Positions 1 through 20,627 of a stretch of DNA of 64,000 nt are shown here, piece after piece. Where the stretch lies: positions 6,386,001-6,450,000 of the forward strand of contig CAVNZM010000005.1 in the NCBI GenBank assembly GCA_963693365.1, given 5' to 3'. A program made the translations under genes and the position numbers. The notes under the pieces were generated by a model. It was given only the letters and a program-made list of their open reading frames with translations, was not told the origin of the DNA and did no database searches. How positions within the stretch are numbered: the stretch's first letter is position 1; every line of letters begins with the position of its first letter. The stretch comes from Amoebidium appalachense (lineage: Eukaryota; Ichthyosporea).

Positions 1-270
1 GAGGTGTGGAGGAGGCCCGAGAAGTAAAAAACGAGGACGGGGAGGAAGGAAGTGGAAGGAGGGGGGTTGCTCAAGCAGAAATGCTTGTGTGTCTTTGTGG
101 CCAGGCAAACTTTTCGATGGCCAACAGGCAGGTGGCCCCCCCGGGGCCGGGGGGGGGGGGGGGGGTCTTGAACGTCACGGAAATGAACATGTTCTATAAT
201 TGATCAGACGATAGACACGTGTCAGTGTATTCTATATGCATGTCAATTTTCTCACCATCGTCCATCGTGA

Positions 271-272
<2 letters not shown>

Positions 273-336
<64 letters not shown>

Positions 337-345
337 ACACTTCCC
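273..345 (+). repeat. poly(C) tract passing into (CA)n, preceded by a decayed poly(C)-tailed repeat
   Basis: About 50 C residues run from 273 to 322, directly followed by a (CA)n array. The 50 bases before the tract (about 219-272) contain CCATCGTCCATCGTGAAA, which resembles the 3' core of the poly(C)-tailed dispersed repeat described at 25164. The same C-tract to CA order recurs throughout the window. Confidence 0.8.
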
Positions 346-527
346 CTCCTTCAAATGCCCCCTATCACCTCGAGCCATCCTCCTTTTCTGGAAAGCATAT
401 CAACCATCATCCAGACACTTTTCTTTATCAGAAACTTTCGAAGACGAGGGGAGGGGGGAGGGGGAGGGGAGGGGGGGGGAGGGGGGGAGGGGGGGGGGGG
501 GGGGGGATATATGAAACAAGCACCCAC

Positions 528-773
528 CTCTGCCCGTTTTGCCTGTGCCTCTGCCTCCTGTCTGCGCTCCTCAGGTCCCTTGCCGTGCTTGTTCTTCTCG
601 TGGGCACGGAGCGACGACTGTACGTGTGTACGTGTGTGTGTATGTGTGCATGGGTGGTTGCATGGTACAGAGCATGCATGGGTTCAAATCAATAATCACC
701 CATTTACCGTGCTTGGCTATCCTCCCCACCACCTCCCTTTCGCCCCCCTTCCCCCTCTCTCCCCCCCTCCTCC

Positions 774-823
<50 letters not shown>

Positions 824-1492
824 ACACACACACAATGTCCCCCTACTCCCACAAAAGCCACTCTCAAACACCTTTCGAACGTCCCCCCCCCACACCGACC
901 CATACACACACCCTGTCCCGCTGTACATCCGATGACCATGGGTCATTCAGCTTCACCGACCCTCCCCATCCCCCCCCCCCCCCCCCCCCCCGGCGCCCCA
1001 ACCTCCCCCCCCCCCCCCCCCCCCTTAACACACACACACACACACACAGACACACACACACACACGGACACACACACACCATCACCAACCCATCCATTTT
1101 CCAAATCCAAATTCCTCCTAACCGACCCCAATTCCATACACCCACAGCACTGAATCGTATGCTCTTCTCTTTCTCTTTTTACCGATAATGCCGTCACATA
1201 TTTTGCTCTGTTCCGGCTATGTTTCCTTCCCAGAACCAGTCGAACTATAAGCCTTATATCTCTGGAACTTCAACAACTGTTAAGCATGCTCCTGTCCCCC
1301 CCCCCCCTCCCCTTCCCCCCCCCCCCCCCCCCCCACTCACCCACACCTCCTCCCCTCCCCACGCCCCAAAACACACACACACAAACACATGCGTACCCCC
1401 CTGCCTTGCCCTACCCGCAACTCTCTCCCCCCCTCCCCTCCCGAACAACCTCCAATCTTTACCATTGTCCCAACACACACACGCGCGCGCAC

Positions 1493-1528
<36 letters not shown>

Positions 1529-1958
1529 CTTGCCCCTCCCCCCCCCCCCCCCCCCCCCCCCCTCACCACCCCCCCGGTCCCCCCCTTCCCCCCCCCCCCC
1601 CTCCCTGTCCACCCGCCTTTCCCTATCCACGTTCTTCCCGCTCACCAGTGTTGCATATTTCTTGCTGCATTCCCCACAAACATGGGGCTTGTCCTCATCC
1701 GTCAGCGTTCTGCGCTTGACACTCTGCTCGGCCACTACACATGTTGAAGGGATAACTCAAACGGCAGGTTTAACGTTTGAAAGGTCGACAAAGCATTTGA
1801 GTATGGATGGGACGTGGGTGGACTTGGCAGCGGACTTGGGAAGTTCTGTGGGAAGGTGAAAGTTGATGTGAAGAGAGTGGGGAGGGAAGAGGGGGGCGGA
1901 AGGGGAAGGTGGGGCGGGGGTGGGGGGGGGAGGGAGGGGGGCATAGATGCAAGGGTAC

Positions 1959-2047
<89 letters not shown>

Positions 2048-2698
2048 GTGTTGCGATTGCGCGGAGCTCGTGTGTGGTTTATGTGTGTATGAAACTATTG
2101 TTTTCGTTTCATGATAGGCGTTCGTAACAGACACGACATTCGTAACATCATGAAGGGGTGGTCTAGTGGGTGATGGTGGGTGCCACGGTGGGCGAAGGAG
2201 TGAAAAGAAAGGAAAAGGTTGTGTGATGAGAGTGTGGCAGACGAAACCCACGAGGGTTCACTGGGGTCGAATGCTATAATAAGAAACATAACGAACAAGG
2301 ACCGGTAGGGAGAAAGTAAGCCACGGAAAAAATCGGAGTCTAACGTTGCATTCACTCTGCTCGTAGCCATTAGGGGGTGTTAAGGCGAGCGTGAGACGCG
2401 CTGCGAATAGGGGAAGCGGGGGGTGGGGGGAGGAAGAGGAGGAGAAGGGAGGGGGGTTGATGGTGGTGGTAAGACAGGCGGAGGGAGGGGAGGGAGGTGG
2501 GGAGAGGAGAGAGGGGGGAGGGGGGGTCTTCCTAGAGCCCAACATAGCGAGGTTCTCCTCCTCTTCCATGTTCCTTTTGAGCTGAGCACCCTCACCTACG
2601 TTCTCAGTCAGAGGCATGACATTGATGTTTTCGGGGACAAGTGCGGCCATGGCGTTTAGGTCGGACGGAGCAGGCTCCAATAGGGTGACAACAGACAT
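528..2698 (-). CDS. C2H2 zinc-finger protein, 5' part (four exons; gene runs off the left edge)
   Basis: Four exons join in phase on the minus strand: 2698-2596, 1845-1775, 1723-1646 and 617-528, giving 114 residues from an ATG at 2698. Donors read GTGAGG, GTTAAA, GTGAGC and GTGGGT. Exons 3 and 4 together rebuild one C2H2 finger, C-x2-C-x12-H-x4-H (CGEC ... HEKNKH), with the intron inside the finger after YATL. The finger is followed by a charged E/A/R/K-rich helix (RRQEAEAQAKRAE) that looks like the start of a coiled coil. Exon 1 is acidic and featureless. A single finger plus a helical tail suits a nucleic-acid-binding protein, but I cannot name the family. The exon 2 to 3 intron is only 51 nt with a weak donor, so that junction is the least certain. 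The 3' exons must lie left of base 528 or outside the window; none is convincing in bases 1-527. Confidence 0.68.
1964..2046 (+). repeat. (GT)n array in intron 1 of the zinc-finger gene
   Basis: An almost perfect GT dinucleotide array of about 41 units, transcribed as CA repeats in the minus-strand zinc-finger gene. Confidence 0.95.
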
Positions 2699-4055
2699 GT
2701 TGGTCGTGACAGATTTGCGGAAGAGTTCACGTTGATAGATGGCAACTGGAAGCCTTTCTGGGAGCTTTTATTTGTCTTCGACAAGACAAACCAGATAATG
2801 GTAAGAGGCTTAGAAATCAATTTCCAACAAGCTTATTCTAGCGGATTTAGTGGCTTTGTTTTGAACATGACAGTGGCAGCTACGCGAGCGGAACAGCGAA
2901 ATCATATATAGGTAATATTAGTGATTGGTTGAATAGCCTGGAATCAGGGTTGGCAAGCAGGGCTAGCAACTGCAAACCAAATTTCCGGTACTTGCTCGGA
3001 AACCTGACGCACGACCCTTCCCTTCCTGTGCGTGTATTGAATTTATTTTGGCGGGGTTTCCCCCCTAATAATTATTGTTTTTGGAAAGTTTTATCATTGC
3101 CTTAGGGAAGTGCACTACACAATGTGGGCACGCAGGAATATAAGGCGCAGAAACATTCTTTCCGAAGTGCTCACCGATTTTCGGTGTAAACCATTGACAA
3201 ACGCTCAACGATGAACGTGATTTATTGCGGTGGGATAAAATACCTTCCCAGCGGGTCTGTATTGGCAGTTCGGGTCATTTCTTTGCCAAAGGAACCTGTA
3301 TGTGCTTATAACAAAATACTACAATAAACAGTATTTTTTTCACACTGGGATCTGTATGCTTTTTTGTTGTAACTGGTTTCCCAGCAGCCCTGTGAGTCAA
3401 GCGTGACACACGCGACTCGCGCCCACCGTGCGACGACCTACATGAAAAAAAATCTGATGGTGACAGTAATAGATTTGAAGGTGAAAGAAACAGAATCAAT
3501 ACGTTAATAAATTCTATAAAAAATCCTTACATAACACTGTCTTTCTGTGTTTCAACTACGGCCTTCTGGTCAGAATCGTCATGAGCTCTGGTGGAACTGG
3601 GCCACTCTGGCAGCACTGCAGCTGACTGGCGTCACGCCATAAAACTGGAAAAAATATTTTTCACTAACCAATCAAAGCGTGCTTTTCTTTGCAATAATTC
3701 ATGATAACCAATCATACACCATTATTTTAGTAGGATTTGCATACCATCCATTCCTTCATACTCCCGCCCCCTTTTCTTTTGACCTTTACTTTCTCTGTTC
3801 GTTGCATATGCGCATGCAGGCAAGCGGTGGTGATGTTTTTATTGTAGAAGGCAGCGTAGAAACACTAGCATCTTTATATCTTACACCTAGCGGCCTTAGT
3901 CAGTCTGCGGCTTGCGAGGTTTCTCTTTTAATACCAACACACAACTTGGCAAGTTGGCGCCTCTAGACTTCCTTATTTCGACTCAGTAGAAGTCCAACCG
4001 CTTTCTCAGTTTACGACAACCCTTCGGTCGTTTAGGGCTCCATAACTTAGTGAAA
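2699..4055. promoter_or_regulatory. Divergent intergenic region between the zinc-finger and G-alpha genes
   Basis: These 1.36 kb separate two head-to-head start codons and are almost free of microsatellites, unlike the surrounding introns. CCAAT motifs occur on both strands (ATTGG near 2930, CCAATCA near 3667 and 3708). No clear TATA box sits at a usual distance from either start. It probably holds both core promoters; this is inferred from gene orientation. Confidence 0.5.
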
Positions 4056-12462
<8,407 letters not shown>

Positions 12463-13140
12463 TTCAGTTTGGTGCGTGGGAGGGATTTGTGTGTCGTACG
12501 GCGCGTTTTGTTGTCGGCGCGGGCGTGGGTGTGGGTGCGGGTGCTGGTGCTGGTTTGGGTGCGGGTTGCGGGGTGGAGTACTTGTATGGTTTAGGGAAGG
12601 CCGGCAGGCTAATTTGTTCTTGATTTGATTGGTCGGCTGGGTTGGTGCGAGCGTGAGGCACGGGTTGGTGAATAGGATATTGCCTTTTTATTCTGTTTTT
12701 GTTTTTACTGTTTCCCTTTTTATTTTTTATTTATTTATTTTTACTATTATTATGACTTTTATTTCAGTTATTTTTTGGTCCTCGACCATCTGGTATGTGT
12801 TGGATGATCTGGTTGGAATGATTGGTCGTGGTGTGTCCCCAGAGAGGAGGTTTAGAACCCACTAAATTCAAAGGGAGTAGGTGGGAGGGAAGTGGGGCTT
12901 TTGCCGTTACCTGAAATTTTGATGACATAACGATCTCCTTTTTGTGTATTCATGGGGGGGTTTGATACAGTAATGTCTGTTTCCTTTTGTTTCTCTTCAG
13001 TTCATCCATCTTTTCTTCAGCTTGTTTGCCTTCATACGTGCCATTGTGATATGTTTTGTGAAATTTCGTGAGATATCATGTGGGTGGATAACAGGTTATG
13101 GAATGGTGAAACATTATGTAGCTTGTTGAAAATGCATATA
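12463..13140. other. 3' flank of the G-alpha gene
   Basis: Unique sequence with a GGTGCGGG-rich stretch at 12515-12570 and an AT-rich part at 12690-12780. It probably holds the 3' untranslated region. I see no second gene and no clear AATAAA. Confidence 0.5.
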
Positions 13141-13364
13141 CTTGCATGTCCTCTTGGATAAACCTTTAACAAATTTACCAGATAGATATAAAACTTTTTT
13201 GGGTATCTAGGAACTCTTCATGCCAGACACTAGTTATTGCATGACTGAACTCCAATGGTGTGCAGTCTCTTATAACCGTGCCGCTTGATTGGTGTCTGTA
13301 AAAGGAGTTGTACATATAAGGGCCACGTAATAAAATGGCTTTTTGCTGAAGTTCTGGGGGCTGC

Positions 13365-13398
<34 letters not shown>

Positions 13399-14144
13399 AA
13401 CCACCACCACAACCACCACCGCAACACACACACGTCACAAATTGTGGATGACATATGCATGGGCCGCGGAGCCGGGCTGCCCGGCCCCGAACCGGGCGGA
13501 CTCTACTAAGATGCACTGCCTTTCAAATTGTGTGTGCTCTGCAATTTTCACCTTGTTTTTGCCGTGGATGTGCACTTTGTACTATACTCTGCAACGTGTT
13601 CACAATGGCAACACCCCCCCCCCCCCCCCCCCCCCCTGCTTGCATGTTCTCTTGGATATACCTTTAATAAATTTACCAGATAGATATAAACTTTTTTTTG
13701 AGTATCTAGGAACTCTTCATGCCAGACACTAGTTATTGCATGACTGAACTCCGACGGTGTGCAGGCTTTTATAACCGTGCCGCTTGATTGGTGTCTGTAA
13801 AAGGAGTTGTACATATAAGGGCCACGTAATAAAATGGCTTTTTGCCGAAGTTCTGCTGCAGGGCGCTGCTCCCCCCCCCCTCCCCCCCCCCCCCCCCCCC
13901 CCCCCCTCCCCCTCCCTCCAACCACCACCACCACCACCACCACCACCACCACCACCACCGCAACACACACACATGTCACAAATTGTGAATGACATAGCAT
14001 GGGCCCCCGCGGAGCCTGGCCCCGGACCGGGCGGACTCTACTAAGATGCACTGACTTTGTGTGTGCTCTGCAAACTCTTCACCTTGTTTTTGCCAGGTTG
14101 TGCACTTTGTACTCTGCAACGTGTTCACCATCATGATGGTCGGC

Positions 14145-14176
<32 letters not shown>
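13141..14176 (+). repeat. Tandem duplication, two units of about 0.5 kb, each ending in poly(C)
   Basis: Unit 1 (13141-13637) and unit 2 (13638-14176) both open CTTGCATGT. They share ACCAGATAGATATAAA, CATGCCAGACACTAGTTATT, a GGCCACGTAATAAAATGGCT box, an internal poly(C)/(CCA)n stretch, a GC-rich GGGCGGACTCTACTAAG segment and a terminal TGCAACGTGTTCAC element followed by poly(C). Unit 2 has a longer CCA run. The last about 100 bases of each unit resemble the poly(C)-tailed dispersed repeat, so a composite containing that element was probably duplicated. Confidence 0.88.
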
Positions 14177-14179
<3 letters not shown>

Positions 14180-15111
14180 AAGAAAAAAAAAACAAAAAAA
14201 AAAAACACGCACACACACACATACACACACGCACACGAGACACACGCTCTCACCCACACGTAGGACCCTACTGGTACATTTGCCACACTGGGCCACCATC
14301 ACATATATGCGAATGCATCCGTGTTTGCATGTTCGAATGTTCGTGTTTTAATCCTGCCTATGGTGTGGCTCAAAGAACTTTAAGGCTAATAAAAACTGAG
14401 GCCTGTGCACATTTACACTGCAGCAAATGAAAGCAACGAAGTTCATAAAATTTGTTACGCAACACTCTTCAGCTGAGAGGGGGGGAAAAAAAATTAGTGA
14501 AAAATGTCTGTCTAGTACCTATCATATGCAAAAAAAAAAAAAAAAGAAAGAAAGAAAAAAAGAAATGCGGGGAAGAGGGCGGGGGATTCCTTCGGGACTT
14601 CGAAAGAACCATCACTCACCTCTTTTTTATCTTCGAAGCCCTCGTCCCCTCCGAGTTCCTACTTTTTTTTTTTTCACAACCTTAAGAAAACAAAGGTCAC
14701 TCGAGTTCCTATCCTTTTTCCAATTTCTTTTGTTAAAGAGTTCTCCCTGGCAGCTGGCACCAGAGCCTACCTCGAGTTTTACTTTCCTGGCTGGCACTAA
14801 AATGCAGTAACTAGCCTCCCTCCCTCTCCCCCCCCCCCCCTCTCTCCACGTGACACCCCATCCATACATATAAATACCCATTTGCTATACCGTATGTCTG
14901 GAACTACGTAGTGACACAAGCAGACAAACACCTATCAATACCACAGGTTCAAGAGTAGTCTACAGCCCGCGAAGTCATCAGCCTGATCATGAACTGTTGA
15001 TCCTGTACTTGTGGGTTAGATGCTACAGTCTGTGGGGTCGTAATCCTTCGAATCTCTGAGTAAAACAGATAGATCCTAAGTCTTGCCTCGTTAACTACAA
15101 CGTAGTAACTG
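14177..15111. other. Intergenic stretch without a recognisable gene
   Basis: Poly(A)-rich (14178-14205, 14530-14560) and otherwise unique. Nothing here resembles an exon on either strand. Confidence 0.5.
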
Positions 15112-15115
15112 TTAA

Positions 15116-15683
15116 CCTCTTGAGGACCGTAGATTTCACGAGATCGAGATCGAGGTCACCAGCACTGGGGAGACGTCCAAGTTTGTGCTCTATTGTGAAC
15201 ATGAAGTTGATAGGAACTAACCAAAGAAAAGTTGCACGAGTTTAGAAAATACACTCAAGGCTTATCCTTCGTCTTATGTAAAAAAAAATGAACTTTACTC
15301 TAAGGGTGCTTGCCGGCTTGACCGTTCAATGACGACATCGAAATGCTGTCAATGCAATCTTCTGATTGGACCATTGTGAAAATGGCTCCAAATGGCAAAA
15401 CATGATTCAATTTGGCCGGTTCAGTCGACATCCAATGGCAACTCTAAGATTTTGTCTCAATCTCGAAAGTCACTTCAATAGCAGATATAAGACATCAGAA
15501 GTATACGAAATAATGATATTTGAGTCCCCCAAACCATCTTAGTAGCGTATGTACTAGGTAAGACATACACCTGCCGACTTTTACAATTTATTTGGCCCCA
15601 GGGGTTTTTGTAGTGATTTTGAGCCGCAATAGAGTTGTTCCAACCGGGACCCGGTAAAATCAATTAGACCGGTCCTCAAGAGG
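15116..15683. mobile_element. piggyBac-like miniature inverted-repeat element (568 bp)
   Basis: The element is bounded by TTAA at 15112-15115 and again at 15684-15687. Its ends are perfect 14-base inverted repeats, CCTCTTGAGGACCG at 15116-15129 and its complement at 15670-15683. A TTAA target duplication with termini starting CC is the hallmark of the piggyBac superfamily. No transposase reading frame is visible inside, so it is non-autonomous or an internally deleted copy. Confidence 0.78.
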
Positions 15684-15687
15684 TTAA

Positions 15688-16160
15688 ATTTGATATTCGT
15701 GATGTGTTTAGCCAACTACCACCAAGTGATTGCACCATAAACAATAATTGTCATGTTACATGTTTGAATCCAGCAACAAATGTCCCCTGGCCAAAAACTG
15801 CACATGTTACCCTTTCACAGTGTTACAGGGCGAATGATGCAACTCGTGTTCCAAACCATCAGCATTATTGCAGCCACGGAAAGGCACACATGTACATCTA
15901 AAGTTTTCCCTGCGGTAACCATGATATGACAGAATAATTTACTGTTTTATTTACTGTTTTGATCGACTCTTTTCGCTTTTCTTGTATTCTTCCCCCCAGG
16001 CCTTCCACGCACACAAAAAACCTGCTCCGTCTCCTCCCTACAACCCACTCCCCTCCCCTCCGAGTCCTCTCCACCTTTGCAAACATGCACAGTGTACATG
16101 GTCTTTCTTTCACAGCGTGCAGTTGCAACTGCTGACCAAGGCCTCCTAAATGTTTCCTAA
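15688..16160. other. Intergenic spacer between two transposons
   Basis: Unique sequence with a pyrimidine-rich part at about 15990-16080. No gene or repeat structure seen. Confidence 0.5.
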
Positions 16161-16162
16161 TA

Positions 16163-19100
16163 CAGTAAACCGCTCGAATTTGGGCACGGCCCTCTGAAAG
16201 ACGTGATTTGGGACACTTTTCGCGTCATCGCTGATCGAGCGCTTATTGGTAGCTATTTTTTAGCTTTTTTCTGGAACATTCGAGCATGCCCGGCAAGCCC
16301 TGGCACATGGCTACCCGAGTATATAAGCGCTGAGGTTCATATTAACACGTTTCCGATGTAGACACGTGAATGTAGCCTAGGGTATCATCATGCAAATTTC
16401 ATTCTGAATTCAAATGTTTAATGCATTCTAATTTGGGACACGTGTTGCATAGACGTATATGCAGACGAACAAGCTGACGCACACGCACCAGGGTGTGGTC
16501 TCGCTGTTCCTTTCACCGTTGCCCACCCCTGGGCCTTCTCTAGCTTTCAAACCAGTGTACACTCAACGAGGCTTCAAGGGTGCCTGTTTTCAAAATAAAC
16601 TGAACACACCATACAACCTACAGAGTGTGACCAAAGACATCGTTCTGTACTACAAGTGCAACCTACACACGCATGCTCGTTCCTGTACTGTTAGCATACC
16701 TCTACATCTGTCCGGCGGAGGTAATACTCTGGATACTGATAAAACGGGTACTGTTGGTATTGCATCCCAGGTTGGTATGGGTTGAAGGGGACATGTAGGT
16801 AGGGGAAGTAGTAGCCAGGCCAGTATGGTTGCCCGTGCTCGTCACTCTTGGTGGTTCGTTTTCTTTGTCGCTTTCATTTAATTTCCATCCACTCATCACC
16901 GTGCACCTTCCTCCGTTCGTTTTCGCTCTCACTCGCACTCTCCCTTTCTCCGTCTTCGTTGCTTTCTGCTTGTGGTGCATCAGTGTCTGACCCCCAGAAT
17001 GCTCTCTTCGCCTTCCTCTTTTTCAAATTTCTTCTTGGGCTTCCCAGGCTGGTTGTGTCGGTATGGATCTCCCTTTTCGTCCTCCCTCCTGTGCCTTCCT
17101 TTCCTTCTCTTCCTGTGCCCTCAGCTCTTTTTCTTCTTTCTTTTCCTCCCTCTCTTTTTTCCTTGGCAATTTTCACGGCTGCCTCCTCTGCTTTTCTCTT
17201 TTCTCTCTCTCTTGCTTTCTCCTCTTGCGCTCTCTTCTTCTCCTCCTGTTCTTGTAGTCTCTCCGCCTTCCTTCGTTCCCTCTCCTCTGCGCGCTGTTTC
17301 TTTCCAGAAGTTCCTTCTGCTGCTTGCTGAGTTTCTCAGACTCTCTCCTCAAGTTCCTTGCCAAGAAAGGTTTCGCGTGTCCACAGAATCGCACGCTGCT
17401 GTCCATTTCCGTCTGTTTCGTAGCCTGGACCTGGGCAACATGTCATCTCCGCTCTCCGCCTCCTGTGTATTTTCGTTTTCGTTTTCGGGGGGGGGGGGGG
17501 GGGGGGGGGAGGGGGGGGGGGGGGGGTTCATTTTCGATTTGGGGGGGGGGGGTTTCGTTTCCGTTTTCGTATTCATTTTCGGAACCGGTTCAGGCACCTC
17601 CCTGCTTTCCTCTGCGTTCAACGTCCCCCTCTTGAGATTCCTCATCTTCAGTCCACCCGAGCTCTTTCGAAGTGATTTCGGGCCGCCGCGGGGGGAGGTT
17701 TGCAGTAGCCGCACGATGCTTGAGGGGCAGTGATGCTTGAACTCTCTCCTCATCCACAACCACCTCTCCGTTCTCCTGTCTGAAGCCAGTTTTGGCGAAC
17801 GCACTCACTATCGTTTGTTTGGTGAATTTACCGTTGAACGCACGGGAGTACAACGCGATGAAATGTGCATAAGTGAACTTCTTGAGGGTTGGGTTTGCCG
17901 CGACAAACTTGCAGTAGAGGTTCCTGTATTTCTTCTTCACACTCGGAACGTTGCAGTTGTCCATTGCAAGTTGGGTGGTTGGTGTTGTGCTTCCCGGTGG
18001 TCCGACCACGTAAACTTGGTTGTTTTTGAGGTGCCTGAGGGCGAAAGATGACGCGCGCGAGTGATGTCTGTCGACCAGTACCATCATGTGGGGGCCTGGG
18101 TCAGGTTGGTCCTTCAGAATTTTGACCAGAGCAATAGCAATTTGGTCGAAAATCTTGGTGTTGTTGAGGCCGTTTGGAACTGCGGTAAAGTACACGTTAT
18201 CGATGGTACAGGCTTCGATGGTCGCTTTCTTGACTCGCGCGCCTTTGAGCCTCTGAGAATCACGATGACACCGAGAAGTTCACCTGCAACATTGCCAATA
18301 TATTGGGATGATGGTGACGTTTTCTTTGCCGTTTCCGATGATGCGACGTCGGACTGCCCTGCTGCCCTTTTTAGCACCGGCTAGTCTGGGAACGTTTTCA
18401 CTGTGAAATCTCTGTGGGGGTGACTGGTTCGTCCAGGTTGAGGACTTGGCGGGGAAGGAATCGACCGCCAAAAATGGTTACCATCACTTAAAGTTTGCGG
18501 ACGATGTCAAAGTAGTGACGAATGATGCTTGGTGTTGTTGCTGCATCGTGCCGGTCATCAGCTGGCAAAGGTGAACAAAAGGCACCCTCAAAATGAAGTC
18601 TGTGTGTCGTTTTTTGAAAGCATTCCAGAACCCATCACTGGCAGATGGTCTGTCGTTCTTAAAGGGTACCCCGTGTTAAATTTTGCAGTTTCTTCTAGTT
18701 TCTGTTTCATTTCACGAACAGATGTGGAGAGATTCGCATCCTGCCTCTCAAAGATCCACTCTATCACACCTCTCTCTTGTTCATAAGTGAGTCCTGAGGG
18801 CCTTCCGGCCCCGTGTGTCCTACTAACTTTGCCCTTAAGGTGATTCTCAATGGTGGTGCGTGCTACCCCAAAAACTTCAACTCTTCCCTGTAAGAATAAA
18901 TATTATGCTTCACGTGCTCTGCAGCTAAATTACATCTCTCTTCATGCATATGTGCCTTATTTTTGTGTTCTAGAAACGCTGCCTCTATCTCCTCTGCTGT
19001 GGGCTTGCGCCTTTTCTGCCCTTGTGCACTCATGTTGGGAACCCCATTCTGTGTGTTAACGTTGTGATAAATGGGGAGTAAAAGTACAAAGCATATGTTT

Positions 19101-19373
19101 AAAATGTGAGGCGACGTGAAAGGAAATCCTTAGAGTGAGGATGAGGAGTTCCTATGTTTTCGAAAGAGGATGTGCTTTGCTCTGCTGTGGTGGTTGGTAG
19201 AAAACGGCCCTTTATTTTCAAACTTGGCTGCCGGGTTGGGCAGCCAACCAGACACGCTGGCATGCAAAAAGGGCGGGAAAAACGTCCGGGTGATGCGCCG
19301 AGGGCCAATCAAAAGTGTCCCAAATTTATGACTTGATTCAAATAGTCCCACGCCAAATTCGAGCGGTTTTCTG
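16163..19373 (-). mobile_element. pogo-like DNA transposon, 3.2 kb, full length with decayed transposase
   Basis: Terminal inverted repeats start CAGTAAACCGCTCGAATTTG at 16163 and, read inward from the right end at 19373, CAGAAAACCGCTCGAATTTG. Farther in, both arms share TTTGGGACACTTTT (16207-16220 and the complement at 19312-19325). Both ends abut TA (16161-16162 and 19374-19375), the target duplication of the Tc1/mariner/pogo superfamily. Termini starting CAG are typical of pogo. The only gene inside is the broken transposase on the minus strand. Confidence 0.9.
16874..19033 (-). pseudogene. pogo/Tigger-type (DDE_1) transposase, multiply frameshifted
   Basis: The minus strand opens with MSAQGQKRRKPTAEEIEAA at 19033. 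A helix-turn-helix of the pipsqueak/CENP-B kind follows (FGVARTTIENHLKGK, near 18860). The usual DNA-binding box FWNAFKKRHTDFILR lies near 18630 in another frame. The first catalytic Asp is in LNLDEPVTP near 18445, in a third frame. The second Asp is in MMVLVDRHHS near 18090, then VKKKYRNLYCKF and FAKTGF. The longest open piece runs 18195-17590 (201 aa). A lysine/glutamate-rich tail ends HGDEWMEIK near 16874. At least three frame changes and one in-frame stop separate these blocks, so the copy is inactive unless introns explain some breaks. G-runs of up to 28 bases interrupt the tail at 17489-17550. Confidence 0.82.
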
Positions 19374-19375
19374 TA

Positions 19376-20627
19376 CGGCATTCTGATTGGCTACAGGAGA
19401 TCGGAGGTGCATTGGTCTTCTCCACATGTTCCAACATTTCGGCGAAAGCCAACCGTGACAGTTGCGCAAAACAGCTTCAGAACCAGGAAAAACCGGTTTT
19501 TCGCTCCTGACAGCCAATGAGAATGTGTGTGAGATCTTGTCAAAAGCAAATCCGATTGGTGGAACCAACGGCTCGAAGTGAGATGCCTAACGAAGTAAAT
19601 GATGACACAAATGTGACCAGAGCAAAAATAGTGGGGAAAAAACTATTAGCTGCTACTTTCAACAGCTTGTAGCAGATTTCGTGTTTATTTATGGAGAATC
19701 GCTAAAGACAAGTCACAGCTGGCTTTATGTGGCGGCTGCATCTCATTGGATCTTTGTCCACCGGCAAGTCAGCTGCTGCGTCATGCGTTTCTCCGGGCTA
19801 GGGGGTTCTAAAGAAAATTTGGGAGGATTTTGAAAAAAAGAAACAAAAACGCTAAGAAAAAAGATAACAACGGATATTTCACAATCATTTTGTTGTTCTA
19901 AAAATTTATAAAAAAACATAAAAAGTATAAAAATATAAAAAATTATCATAGTGACAATGCTAAATGCCTATTTCCTTTCTCCATACTTTGGTCTGCTCTG
20001 AGCCATCAATATATTGTTGCACTATCACTAATCTGGGGAGATGCGTAACGCTCAAAAACTTGCACAAACCGCTTTATCATCCGTTCAGACCGTTCCACGC
20101 TTCGAAGGTGAGGGTTGCTCGAAAACTACGTTTTTCTCCTCAAAAGTGGAGTTGATTTGGAAAGGGATGCAAGGGACAGACGAGCCTACAGTGTCAAGAG
20201 GCACCAGCGACCCTTTCTTGGACCTTGCGCTGAGGTGCGTGTTTATGTGAATGTGGGTGGTTGTTCACTGGCTTGGTTTTTATTTGCTGTGCGTGCACTT
20301 GTTTGGTGTCTCCTTGCTGTATGCAGGTAGCTAGGGTACTGTGCAAGGTAACATAGGAGGGAAACCTGGATGATTCTGTTTTGGCCCTCTGCTTTCTAGA
20401 CTCGCTATGTACAGAATGTTGACTTCTATTTTCTCTCTCAGGTGCCGTGTGCTGTATTCCGGGGTGGTGATCAGGCAGGCCAACTTCGGCTGAATCGTCG
20501 TCTGCTAGGAGGGTTTCTTCGCCATTTTTCCTGTCACTTAATTCAAGCAGCGACCTCACGAAGGTGCCTGTTTTAACGTAGTAAACCAACCACTTAGTTT
20601 GTCTCCGATTCCATCGTGGTCGGGCCA
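19376..20627. other. Intergenic region upstream of the FLS-repeat gene
   Basis: Mostly unique and moderately AT-rich (19800-19950 especially), without long microsatellites. Several ATTGG/CCAAT motifs occur (19384, 19515, 19553). It probably contains the promoter of the 20628 gene. I see no exon. Confidence 0.45.

Noticed and set aside
1-527. Fifth exon of the zinc-finger gene
   Set aside because: No phase-0 acceptor followed by convincing coding sequence on the minus strand. The acidic plus-strand frame at 6-203 is mostly simple sequence.
219-1200. Long proline-, glycine- or His-Thr-rich open frames here and throughout
   Set aside because: They are translations of poly(C), poly(G) and (CA)n arrays. 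Such arrays contain no stop codons, so length means nothing; no domain or phase-consistent exon supports them.
16848-17733. Ser/Leu/Phe-rich plus-strand frames resembling membrane proteins
   Set aside because: They are the complement of the Lys/Glu/Arg-rich tail of the pogo-like transposase.
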